Assembly (NCBI GenBank): GCA_937860115.1
Contig: CALMBI010000195.1
Coordinates: 1 to 7,266 of the forward strand
Direction of reading: 5' to 3'
DNA: 7,266 nucleotides
DNA from: an uncultured Arcobacter sp.
GTDB lineage: Bacteria > Campylobacterota > Campylobacteria > Campylobacterales > Arcobacteraceae
Positions 1-5,465 of this stretch are shown piece by piece (positions within the stretch are counted from its first letter, which is position 1; the number at the start of each line of letters is the position of its first letter). The notes beneath the pieces were generated by a model, which searched no databases, was not told the origin of the DNA, and was given only the letters and a program-made list of their open reading frames with translations. The position numbers were made by a program, and so were the translations under genes.

Positions 1-51
1 ATGCTATTAGAGGTAAGGTTTATCTACCTGAAATTATTGGGTGCTGAATGG

Positions 52-258
52 TTACTTTTTATCTTTATAGATGATTTGTGGATAGATTCCACCAAGAACT
101 GTTTTGGATGTTGAAGATAAGATAGGATCAAGATCCTCTTTTGTATAGTTGTTCCCATCAGAAGCTAAAATGAGAATCGATTTTGCTTCAGATTCAATTT
201 TGTTAAAAGCAACTTTGAAGGCTTCTATGGAACCATTTTCAATAAACTCTATTTTCAT
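52..258 (-). pseudogene. Truncated FIST-domain sensory protein (N-terminal remnant)
   Basis: This is a 68-residue reading frame with a good ribosome binding site (GGAGG at 268-272, 9 nt before the ATG), so the start is probably the original one. The sequence resembles the beginning of FIST_N proteins: an alpha/beta segment, then a strand reading SILILASDGN, then LGGIYPQIIY, which matches the 'GGIFPxII' turn I associate with this family. FIST proteins normally have several hundred residues (FIST_N plus FIST_C) and are intracellular ligand-sensing modules often encoded beside histidine kinases or chemotaxis genes. Here a TAA follows the lysines just after that turn. The next 51 bases to the window edge do not restore a FIST-like sequence in any minus-strand frame, so this looks like a remnant rather than one frameshift. 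It lies 81 bp downstream of bioB on the same strand. Family assignment is by motif recall; a short independent protein cannot be excluded. Confidence 0.5.
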
Positions 259-339
259 TTTGTTAAGCCTCCGAGATTTTTTTTAATGATAAACTAACTC
301 TCTTAAAAAAATAATAAAAATGGTTAAGAGGATGTTAAT

Positions 340-1185
340 TTAATTACAAGCAGGTGCAATTTCGTAACCAAGCTCCTCTAGAGCCTCGATATCTTTTAAA
401 GCAACGTTTCCTTTGGTGGTAAGATAATCGCCTATCACAATAGCATTTGCTCCATGTTTCAGTACATTATATTGATCCTCTCCAAACATGAGTTCTCTTC
501 CACCTGCAACCATGATCTTATGAGCATTTGGTACCATTTCTTTCACAAGTTCGATAAGCTCAAATGCTTCCTCTTTAGTGAGTCGATTTTCAACGAGTGG
601 CAACGCACTATTTGGATGGAAAAAGTTAATAGGAACATTTTTAGGATCAAGTGAAGCGATCGATTTGATCATAGAAAGACGATCTTCTTTAGATTCTCCA
701 AGTCCAAAAATACCACCACATACAAGATTTAATCCAGCTTTCTTTGCATCAAGACAAGTTTGGTATCTTTCATCCCAATCGTGAGTGGTACAAATTTGTG
801 GATAAAACTCTCTTGAAGTTTCAAGATTATGATTATAATTATCTACTCCAGCATCTTTTAAAGCACATAATTGTTCATAAGTTGCTGTTCCATTACAAGC
901 AATTATTTTAAGTCCTAAATCAAGTGCCTTCACTGCTTTTGCTGCACTTACTACATAAGCTAATCTATCAGCATCAAGCCCTTTCCCTGCAGTTACTAAA
1001 CAAAATCCTATCGCTTTATTTGCTCTTGCTATTTTCGCTTCTTCTATGATTTGTTCAATTGTTTTTCGTTTGTATCTTGCGATATCTGCTTTGTATTTAA
1101 CACTTTGAGTACAAAATTTACAGTCCTCATTACAAGTACCACTTTCTATATTTGATATCGCACACAGATACACTTTATCTATCAT
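340..1185 (-). CDS. bioB: Biotin synthase BioB (radical SAM)
   Basis: BioB inserts sulfur into dethiobiotin to make biotin, the last step of the pathway, in the cytoplasm. The 281-residue product has the radical-SAM cluster motif CxxxCxxC at C18/C22/C25 (TCNEDCKFCTQS). The auxiliary-cluster cysteines aligned to E. coli Cys97, Cys128 and Cys188 are C62 (GFCLVTAG), C97 (IIACNG) and C156 (VCGGIFGLGE). The substrate motif YNHNLET is at 117-123 and VPIN at 184-187. The fourth E. coli [2Fe-2S] ligand, Arg260 in VRLSAGRE, aligns with M225 in IMVAGGRE. The protein is shorter than E. coli BioB (346) at both ends, as I recall for Campylobacterota. The start is well supported by AAGGAG at 1193-1198, 7 nt upstream. 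The ATG lies inside the end of the phosphoesterase gene (11-nt overlap), implying one transcript from topA and possible translational coupling. No other biotin gene is in view. Confidence 0.96.
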   Translation of the reverse strand: MIDKVYLCAISNIESGTCNEDCKFCTQSVKYKADIARYKRKTIEQIIEEAKIARANKAIGFCLVTAGKGLDADRLAYVVSAAKAVKALDLGLKIIACNGTATYEQLCALKDAGVDNYNHNLETSREFYPQICTTHDWDERYQTCLDAKKAGLNLVCGGIFGLGESKEDRLSMIKSIASLDPKNVPINFFHPNSALPLVENRLTKEEAFELIELVKEMVPNAHKIMVAGGRELMFGEDQYNVLKHGANAIVIGDYLTTKGNVALKDIEALEELGYEIAPACN

Positions 1186-1687
1186 AGATGATCTCCTTTT
1201 GTTTCCAAGCTGTATCGCTTGGAGCTCTAAAATTATAAGTTATTTTATATTGTTTTTCAGATATTTCTAAAGTAGCACATTCACTTAGTGGCTTGTTTCT
1301 AGCACACACTTCCCCTGGATTGATGATAAGTGTACTATTCTCATATTTTGACTCAAATGTATGCGTATGACCATAGATGATAATATTTGTATCATTGTTC
1401 ATATAAAATGGAAGATGCATCAATTTAAAGCTATTTTCTTTTATTTTAAAATAATAGGGCTCTTTGTGAATTTTATAATCATTTTGATACCCTACAAGAT
1501 TAAAATCATTGTTTCCAAAGACACTTGTGTAGATAAGCCCAGAATTTTTTAAAAGCTCAAGATTTTCAACTATCTCAAGATCACCTGCATGGATAAGTAT
1601 TTCACATCTAAGAGTTTTGAGATACTCTATAGCTTCAGCCATAAGATCAATTTTTTTATGGCTGTCTGAGAGGATCCCAATTTTCAT
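1175..1687 (-). CDS. YfcE/MJ0936-type metallophosphoesterase
   Basis: The 170-residue product belongs to the small calcineurin-like phosphoesterases (YfcE/MJ0936 family), which hydrolyse phosphodiesters with a two-metal centre. Visible metal-site motifs are SDSH (D8, H10), HAGD (D36), FGNND (N59/N60), a histidine at H91 (KLMHLPFY), GHTH (H107, H109) and a following NPGEV loop. The third block is usually 'HG' followed closely by another His; here it reads MHLPFY, so only one histidine is clear. The physiological substrate is unknown. Length matches the family and no signal peptide is seen, so it should be cytoplasmic. Its ATG directly abuts the topA TAA with no good Shine-Dalgarno (only an A/G-poor AAAGAAAAA stretch), suggesting translation by reinitiation after topA. 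Its 3' end overlaps bioB. Operon membership does not by itself link it to DNA topology or biotin. Confidence 0.9.
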   Translation of the reverse strand: MKIGILSDSHKKIDLMAEAIEYLKTLRCEILIHAGDLEIVENLELLKNSGLIYTSVFGNNDFNLVGYQNDYKIHKEPYYFKIKENSFKLMHLPFYMNNDTNIIIYGHTHTFESKYENSTLIINPGEVCARNKPLSECATLEISEKQYKITYNFRAPSDTAWKQKEIIYDR

Positions 1688-4120
1688 TTATTTTTCTTTA
1701 GTAGATTTAGATGTAGCTTTAGTTGCTGTTTTTTTTGTTCTACTTTTCGTTGCTGTTTTTGTTGTCGATTTTGTAGTAGTTTTTTTTGTAGCAGATTTTT
1801 TTTCAGCTTTTTCTTTTTGTTCAGTTGTTTTTTTTGCAGGAGTTTTTTTCTTACCAGTTGTTGGTTGGTTTGCCATAATCTCTTTTACTTCCTCTAAAGA
1901 GAGAGCTTTGATATCTTGTTCATCAAGTGTTTTTGGGAGTTTATAATTATTTTTTCCCTCTTTGATATATGGTCCAAATCTTCCATTTAAGATTTGAATT
2001 TTTGCTTCAGGAAAATCTTTTAAAAGTGCTTTTTCTTTTGCAAGTTTAAGTTCAGCTACCACTTCTAAAGCCCTCTGTAAATTTATCTCATAAGGGCTAT
2101 CAGTTTTAAGGCTAAAATACTCACTTTTTATTTGCACATAAGGTCCGAACCTTCCAATGTTTACTTTGACATCATTTCCATTTTCATCTTTTCCAAGTGT
2201 TTTTGGCATCGTTAAAAGAGTAAGTGCCTCTTCTAAAGTGATTGTATCCATGTTGTACTCTTTAGGAATTGAAGCAAATCGTGGTTTTTCTTCATCTTCC
2301 TTGCTTCCAATTTGTACAAAAGCTCCATATTGCCCCATACTTGCACTTATTGGTTTGCGAGTTTTTGGATCTTCCCCTAAGATTCTTGCATCTGCAAATT
2401 TCGCCCTTGGTGCATTTTTCTCTTTCTCATCCACATTTTTAGTAAAGTCATCGTAAAAATCGTGCATAACTTTTGTCCAAGTTATTTTCCCTTCAGCTAT
2501 CTCATCAAATTCCTCTTCAATTGTTGCAGTAAAGCTAAGGTCAACAATCTTTGGGAAATGTTCTACTAAAAAGTCATTGACCACCTCTCCAATAGGAGCA
2601 GGAGCAAGTTTTTTATCTTCAGTTACCACAACATATTCTCTTGCTTGAATTGTTGAAATTGTAGGAGCATAAGTTGATGGTCGTCCAATCCCTTCAGCTT
2701 CAAGTTTTTTGACTAGACTTGCTTCAGTGTATCTTGCTGGTGGTTTTGTAAAATTTTGCTCAGTTAATAGCTCTTCAAGTTTTAGTTTTGTCCCTTTTTT
2801 TATTGTTGGAAGAATCTTTTCAGCACTATCGAGTGCTGCTTCTGGATCATCACTCCCTTCTGTATAAGCTTTCATAAATCCTGGAAATACTATTCTTGTT
2901 CCCTTCGCTTGAAACTCATATTGTTGTTTATCACCTGCAAGTATGCTATAGGTTCTATTGGCTATCACTGCATTTGCCATTTGACAAGCTAGTGTTCTTT
3001 TCCAAATAAGGCTATAGAGTTTGTACTGTGAATTATCAAGATATTGTTTGATATCACTTGGTTTTAAGTGTATATTAACTGGTCGTATAGCTTCGTGAGC
3101 TTCTTGAGCACCTTTTGCTTTTGTGGTATAGCTTCTTGGAGATGTGAGGATATACTCTTTCCCGTATTCTCCTTCGATAACTTCTTTTGCCATAGTTGTA
3201 GCAGTTGTTGAAAGATTGACACTATCTGTTCTCATATAAGTGATCAAACCACCCACATGATTTGGGATATTTATTCCACCTTCATAAAGTTGTTGTGCTA
3301 CAATCATTGTTTGCTTTACACTAAAACCAGCTTTTCTACTTGCTTCTTGTTGGAGTGTTGAAGTGGTAAACGGAGGTGCTGGATTTCTTTTGCTCTCTTT
3401 TTCTTCTATTTGTGCTAGTAGATATTCACCTTTTTCACATTTAGCTTTGATGTTCATTGCTTCAGCTTCGTTTTTTACTTTAGCCATTTTACCATCAATT
3501 TTTGCTAACTCTGCTCTTAGGGTAGGGTTACTAAAATCGAGTTTGATTTTCCAAAATTCTTCAGGGATAAAAGCTCGTATTTCTCTTTCTCTATCAACTA
3601 TGATTCTAACAGCAACACTTTGTACTCTACCTGCACTGAGTCCATATTTTACTTTTTTCCAAAGAAGTGGAGAGAGTTTGTATCCAACAGCTCTATCAAG
3701 AAGTCGTCTTGCTTGTTGAGCATCAACTAGATTTTGATCTACATCTCTTGGATTTTTGATTGCCTCTAAAATAGCACCTTTTGTGATCTCGTGAAATACG
3801 ATTCTTTTAAGTGGATTTTTTTCGATTTTAAGAGCAGGGATAAGGTGCCAAGCGATCGCCTCTCCCTCTCTATCCTCATCGGCTGCTAGATAGATAACTG
3901 TATCTTTTTTGATATTTTTTTTGAGATCTTGTATAACTTTTGTTTTATCTTTTGTGATTTGGTAATCAGGTGCAAAATTGTTCTCTGGATCAAATCCAAG
4001 TGTTGATTTTGGAAGGTCCCTTACATGCCCCATTGAAGCCATTACAGTGAAGTCTGAACCTAAAAATTTCGATATAGTTCTTGCTTTTGCTGGTGATTCA
4101 ACGATGACTAAATTTTTCAT
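1688..4120 (-). CDS. topA: DNA topoisomerase I, type IA, with lysine-rich tail
   Basis: TopA relaxes negatively supercoiled DNA through a 5'-phosphotyrosyl intermediate. The product has 810 residues when started at the ATG at 4118-4120. I prefer this to the in-frame ATG 14 codons upstream because the family begins MKNLVIVESPAKA and an AAGG element precedes it by about 8 nt. The TOPRIM domain shows E8 and the metal triad DEDRE (D81, D83, E85). GLSAGRVQSVA is at 160-170. The active-site tyrosine is Y295 in LITYMRTDS. The LEAEGIGRPSTYAPTI block is near 473. After about 575 there are three GxxGxY/F-type C-terminal repeats (GQYGAF, GRFGPY, GRFGPY). The last ~55 residues are Lys/Thr/Ser/Ala-rich and disordered in character. 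There are only two cysteines (about 228 and 379), so the zinc ribbons of E. coli TopA are absent. First gene of the topA-phosphoesterase-bioB unit. Confidence 0.98.
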   Translation of the reverse strand: MKNLVIVESPAKARTISKFLGSDFTVMASMGHVRDLPKSTLGFDPENNFAPDYQITKDKTKVIQDLKKNIKKDTVIYLAADEDREGEAIAWHLIPALKIEKNPLKRIVFHEITKGAILEAIKNPRDVDQNLVDAQQARRLLDRAVGYKLSPLLWKKVKYGLSAGRVQSVAVRIIVDREREIRAFIPEEFWKIKLDFSNPTLRAELAKIDGKMAKVKNEAEAMNIKAKCEKGEYLLAQIEEKESKRNPAPPFTTSTLQQEASRKAGFSVKQTMIVAQQLYEGGINIPNHVGGLITYMRTDSVNLSTTATTMAKEVIEGEYGKEYILTSPRSYTTKAKGAQEAHEAIRPVNIHLKPSDIKQYLDNSQYKLYSLIWKRTLACQMANAVIANRTYSILAGDKQQYEFQAKGTRIVFPGFMKAYTEGSDDPEAALDSAEKILPTIKKGTKLKLEELLTEQNFTKPPARYTEASLVKKLEAEGIGRPSTYAPTISTIQAREYVVVTEDKKLAPAPIGEVVNDFLVEHFPKIVDLSFTATIEEEFDEIAEGKITWTKVMHDFYDDFTKNVDEKEKNAPRAKFADARILGEDPKTRKPISASMGQYGAFVQIGSKEDEEKPRFASIPKEYNMDTITLEEALTLLTMPKTLGKDENGNDVKVNIGRFGPYVQIKSEYFSLKTDSPYEINLQRALEVVAELKLAKEKALLKDFPEAKIQILNGRFGPYIKEGKNNYKLPKTLDEQDIKALSLEEVKEIMANQPTTGKKKTPAKKTTEQKEKAEKKSATKKTTTKSTTKTATKSRTKKTATKATSKSTKEK
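1691..1861 (-). repeat. Low-complexity lysine-rich tail coding for the TopA C-terminus
   Basis: The 3' end of topA encodes about 55 residues made almost entirely of Lys, Thr, Ser and Ala, with irregular KKT/TATK/TKST units, giving long T-runs on the plus strand. It starts after MANQPTTGKKK. Such tails in other TopA proteins (for example actinobacterial ones) bind DNA nonspecifically and raise processivity; that role is inferred here from composition only. Confidence 0.75.
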
Positions 4121-4152
4121 AAATATGACCTTGAAGATAAAAAATAAGCGAA

Positions 4153-4158
4153 ATGGTA
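4153..4158 (-). promoter_or_regulatory. Candidate -10 box of the topA operon
   Basis: Read on the minus strand, TATGCTACCAT places an extended -10 (TGC then TACCAT) just after an A/T tract with seven consecutive T, the usual look of a Campylobacterota sigma-70 promoter, where -35 boxes are weak. Transcription would start about 25 nt before the topA ATG, leaving room for the AAGG element. Confidence 0.4.
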
Positions 4159-4223
4159 GCATAAAAAAATTTAATTTCGTTTAGAGAGAAAAGAAAGAAA
4201 TTGATCACTCATTTGATCTAAGG

Positions 4224-4256
4224 TTTTAGTTTAAAATTTTTCTGATTTTAGTTTAA
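4224..4256 (+). repeat. Perfect 11-bp direct repeat, two helical turns apart
   Basis: TTTTAGTTTAA occurs at 4224-4234 and again at 4246-4256, a period of 22 bp. The second copy runs into an AT-rich palindrome, TTTAAT-G-ATTAAA at 4252-4264. Both sit just upstream of the candidate -10 of the rightward gene and in the shared region with topA. Spacing of two helical turns would put both copies on one face of the DNA, as expected for a tandemly binding regulator. The AT-rich content means chance is possible. Confidence 0.5.
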
Positions 4257-4268
4257 TGATTAAATTGG

Positions 4269-4274
4269 TAAAAT
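4269..4274 (+). promoter_or_regulatory. Candidate -10 box for the RodZ-like gene
   Basis: TAAAAT lies about 33 nt before the preferred GTG start at 4307, preceded by a T/A-rich tract and no convincing -35, which is normal for this phylum. It is divergent from the topA promoter. Confidence 0.4.
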
Positions 4275-4306
4275 GACCCTAATTTCTAAAAAATACGGAG
4301 AACTTG

Positions 4307-5137
4307 GTGGACAATAATTTTGAAATATTGAAAAATATTGATAATGAAGAATTATATAGTAAGACTTTTATTTCATTTGATAATTTAAATGCTATTAAAA
4401 GTAAAAATTTCGAAGCATTCACACGATTTAAATTGATGGGTTTTATTGATATTTTATCAAAAAGACTCAATTTGGATCTAAGCAACTTTAGACAAGAAGC
4501 AACGCAATATTTTGATTCTATAGAACCACAGCCTACACTAAAAGAGATTCAACCTAAAAAAGTCCCATTAAGTATTAATTCTAATAGATTAAAATATGTA
4601 GGGATTGGGGTAGCAAGTTTAGCGCTCTTCATCATAGGATATATGATACTTATTAAAGAGCCAACAAAAGATCTTACAGATGTTCAAGTTTCACCCCCAA
4701 GTCAAGTAGTTGTTGAAAAATCAGTACAGGTGGTTGATCAAAATTTAAGTGAACTCAATGCAACACAAGATAATAACTCTATTGATCAAAATCAAACTAT
4801 CCAAACACCAACAACTAAAGAGATCAATGAACCTAAAAAAGTGGCTGTAAGTAAAGATGTTATTAAAATTGTTCCAAGAAAGAAAGTATGGGTAGGAATA
4901 GTTGATCTTGATACAAAAGAAAAAGTTGATTATACGATTGAAGAAGAATTGATAATAGATAGATCAAAAAATCAAATTATAGTTGTAAATGGTACATATA
5001 TTTCACTTTTTGATGGTGAAAAAGAGCACACTTATAATTTTGATGGAAGGGTACGATTTCTCTGTAAAGATGGAAACATTAAAGAGATAAGATTCGCAGA
5101 ATTTAAATCACTAAATGATGGAAAAGCTTGGAAATAG
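4307..5137 (+). CDS. RodZ-like single-pass membrane protein
   Basis: The product has 276 residues. Residues ~20-65 look like a degenerate helix-turn-helix of the RodZ (HTH_25) type: a 'xxISxxxLxAIxxxxFxAF' pattern, then a helix ending in LNLDLSNF. One hydrophobic membrane segment follows (~97-116, GVASLALFIIGYMILI). A Gln/Asn/Thr/Pro-rich linker of ~70 residues comes next, then a compact C-terminal domain from KKVWVGIVDLD to the end, rich in beta-strand and finishing FKSLNDGKAW. The predicted topology is N-terminus inside, C-terminal domain in the periplasm. By architecture it could help organise cell-wall synthesis or shape, but the C-terminal domain is not clearly the RodZ DUF4115, so function is inference. 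Start choice: no ATG fits. GGAGA at 4297-4301 is 5 nt before GTG 4307, but only 2 nt before the alternative TTG at 4304. It is monocistronic and ends in a terminator. Confidence 0.75.
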   Translation: MDNNFEILKNIDNEELYSKTFISFDNLNAIKSKNFEAFTRFKLMGFIDILSKRLNLDLSNFRQEATQYFDSIEPQPTLKEIQPKKVPLSINSNRLKYVGIGVASLALFIIGYMILIKEPTKDLTDVQVSPPSQVVVEKSVQVVDQNLSELNATQDNNSIDQNQTIQTPTTKEINEPKKVAVSKDVIKIVPRKKVWVGIVDLDTKEKVDYTIEEELIIDRSKNQIIVVNGTYISLFDGEKEHTYNFDGRVRFLCKDGNIKEIRFAEFKSLNDGKAWK

Positions 5138-5150
5138 TTCTAGGCTTTTT
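5122..5150 (+). terminator. Intrinsic terminator of the RodZ-like gene
   Basis: A 12-bp stem (AAAAGCTTGGAA at 5122-5133 with TTCTAGGCTTTT at 5138-5149, two wobble pairs) closes a 4-nt loop and ends in a run of five T. The TAG stop codon at 5135-5137 lies in the loop, so the hairpin overlaps the last codons. It isolates the gene from the broken kinase downstream. The A-rich 5' arm opposite the T-run also makes partial reverse-strand function possible. Confidence 0.65.
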
Positions 5151-5207
5151 GATCTCACATAATCTACAAAAAAATTACAAATAAGTTTCAATCAAGTAAT
5201 ACATATC

Positions 5208-5213
5208 TATAAT
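5208..5213 (+). promoter_or_regulatory. Perfect TATAAT -10 box before the broken receiver-kinase gene
   Basis: TATAAT ends only 7 nt before the ATG at 5221, so the predicted start site falls on or next to that ATG and there is no Shine-Dalgarno before it. This suggests the ancestral gene was transcribed as a leaderless or nearly leaderless mRNA. An in-frame ATG at 5212 overlaps the box and could not be used from this promoter. Confidence 0.45.
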
Positions 5214-5241
5214 GGCAATTATGAAAAAAGTATTAGTAGTC

Positions 5242-5463
5242 GCCAAAATTTAAATCTGAAGTGCAATTTTTGAAAATTTCTCAAGAATAAGAGAAACAAA
5301 TAATACAAAAGTTGTGTTTGAGATGATGAAGAGGTTAAATGTTACAATCTTTCTTCAGATTCTAACCACAGAATGCAAAGGAAGTAAAGATTGAAATATA
5401 AACATTTAACCATAGAAGAAAGGTATCAGATTTCTGCTTTAAAAAAAGCAGGGTATAAACAAA
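5242..5463 (+). mobile_element. IS30-family insertion-sequence remnant inside the receiver gene
   Basis: This DNA separates MKKVLVV from NEDSKV of one receiver domain, so it is an insertion. It holds about 150 bp of leader (from GCCAAAATTTAAATCTGAAG) and then the first codons of an IS30-type transposase. The rest of the transposase and the right end are missing, so insertion was followed by deletion into the host gene. The exact left boundary, inverted repeat and target duplication cannot be fixed without an intact copy; boundaries are within a few bases by reading frame logic. Confidence 0.7.
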
Positions 5464-5465
5464 AA
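5391..5465 (+). pseudogene. IS30-family transposase, N-terminal fragment
   Basis: Starting at TTG 5391, with AAGGAAG 6 nt upstream (5378-5384), the frame reads KYKHLTIEERYQISALKKAG and then YKQK. This is the characteristic opening of IS30-family transposases (HLTxEERxxIxxLxxxGxSxxxIA), the first helices of the DNA-binding helix-turn-helix. A full transposase has over 300 residues with a DDE catalytic core; only about 25 codons remain. Beyond 5465 the frame enters receiver-gene DNA out of phase and stops at 5496. It is inactive by itself. Confidence 0.8.

Noticed and set aside
3..47. Plus-strand open stretch from the window edge reading AIRGKVYLPEIIGC then TGA, possibly the tail of a gene converging on the FIST remnant.
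   Set aside because: Only 14 codons are visible and I recognise no family; extension to the left is needed before calling it a gene.
300..330. Inverted repeat CTCTTAA ... TTAAGAG downstream of bioB.
   Set aside because: Only 7 bp with a 17-nt A/T loop and no T-run after the stem on the minus strand, so it is not a credible terminator.
1617..1946. Plus-strand 109-codon Val/Phe-rich frame across the topA end.
   Set aside because: Its hydrophobic composition is just the complement of the lysine-rich TopA tail.
4121..4162. 14-codon N-terminal extension of TopA from an upstream ATG.
   Set aside because: It would span the likely promoter -10, lacks a ribosome binding site, and family members begin at MKNLVIVES.
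4279..4485. Minus-strand 68-codon frame opposite the RodZ-like gene.
   Set aside because: It is a shadow of a well-supported plus-strand gene, with no ribosome binding site or family motif.
5253..5361. Inverted 9-mer AATCTGAAG (5253) / CTTCAGATT (5353) within the remnant, considered as IS ends.
   Set aside because: The match does not extend beyond 9 bp, and the transposase start lies outside the right copy, so these are not the two ends of the element.
5260..5394. 44-codon open stretch in the IS leader, with ATG at 5323.
   Set aside because: No ribosome binding site, no recognisable motif, and such lengths occur by chance in AT-rich DNA.
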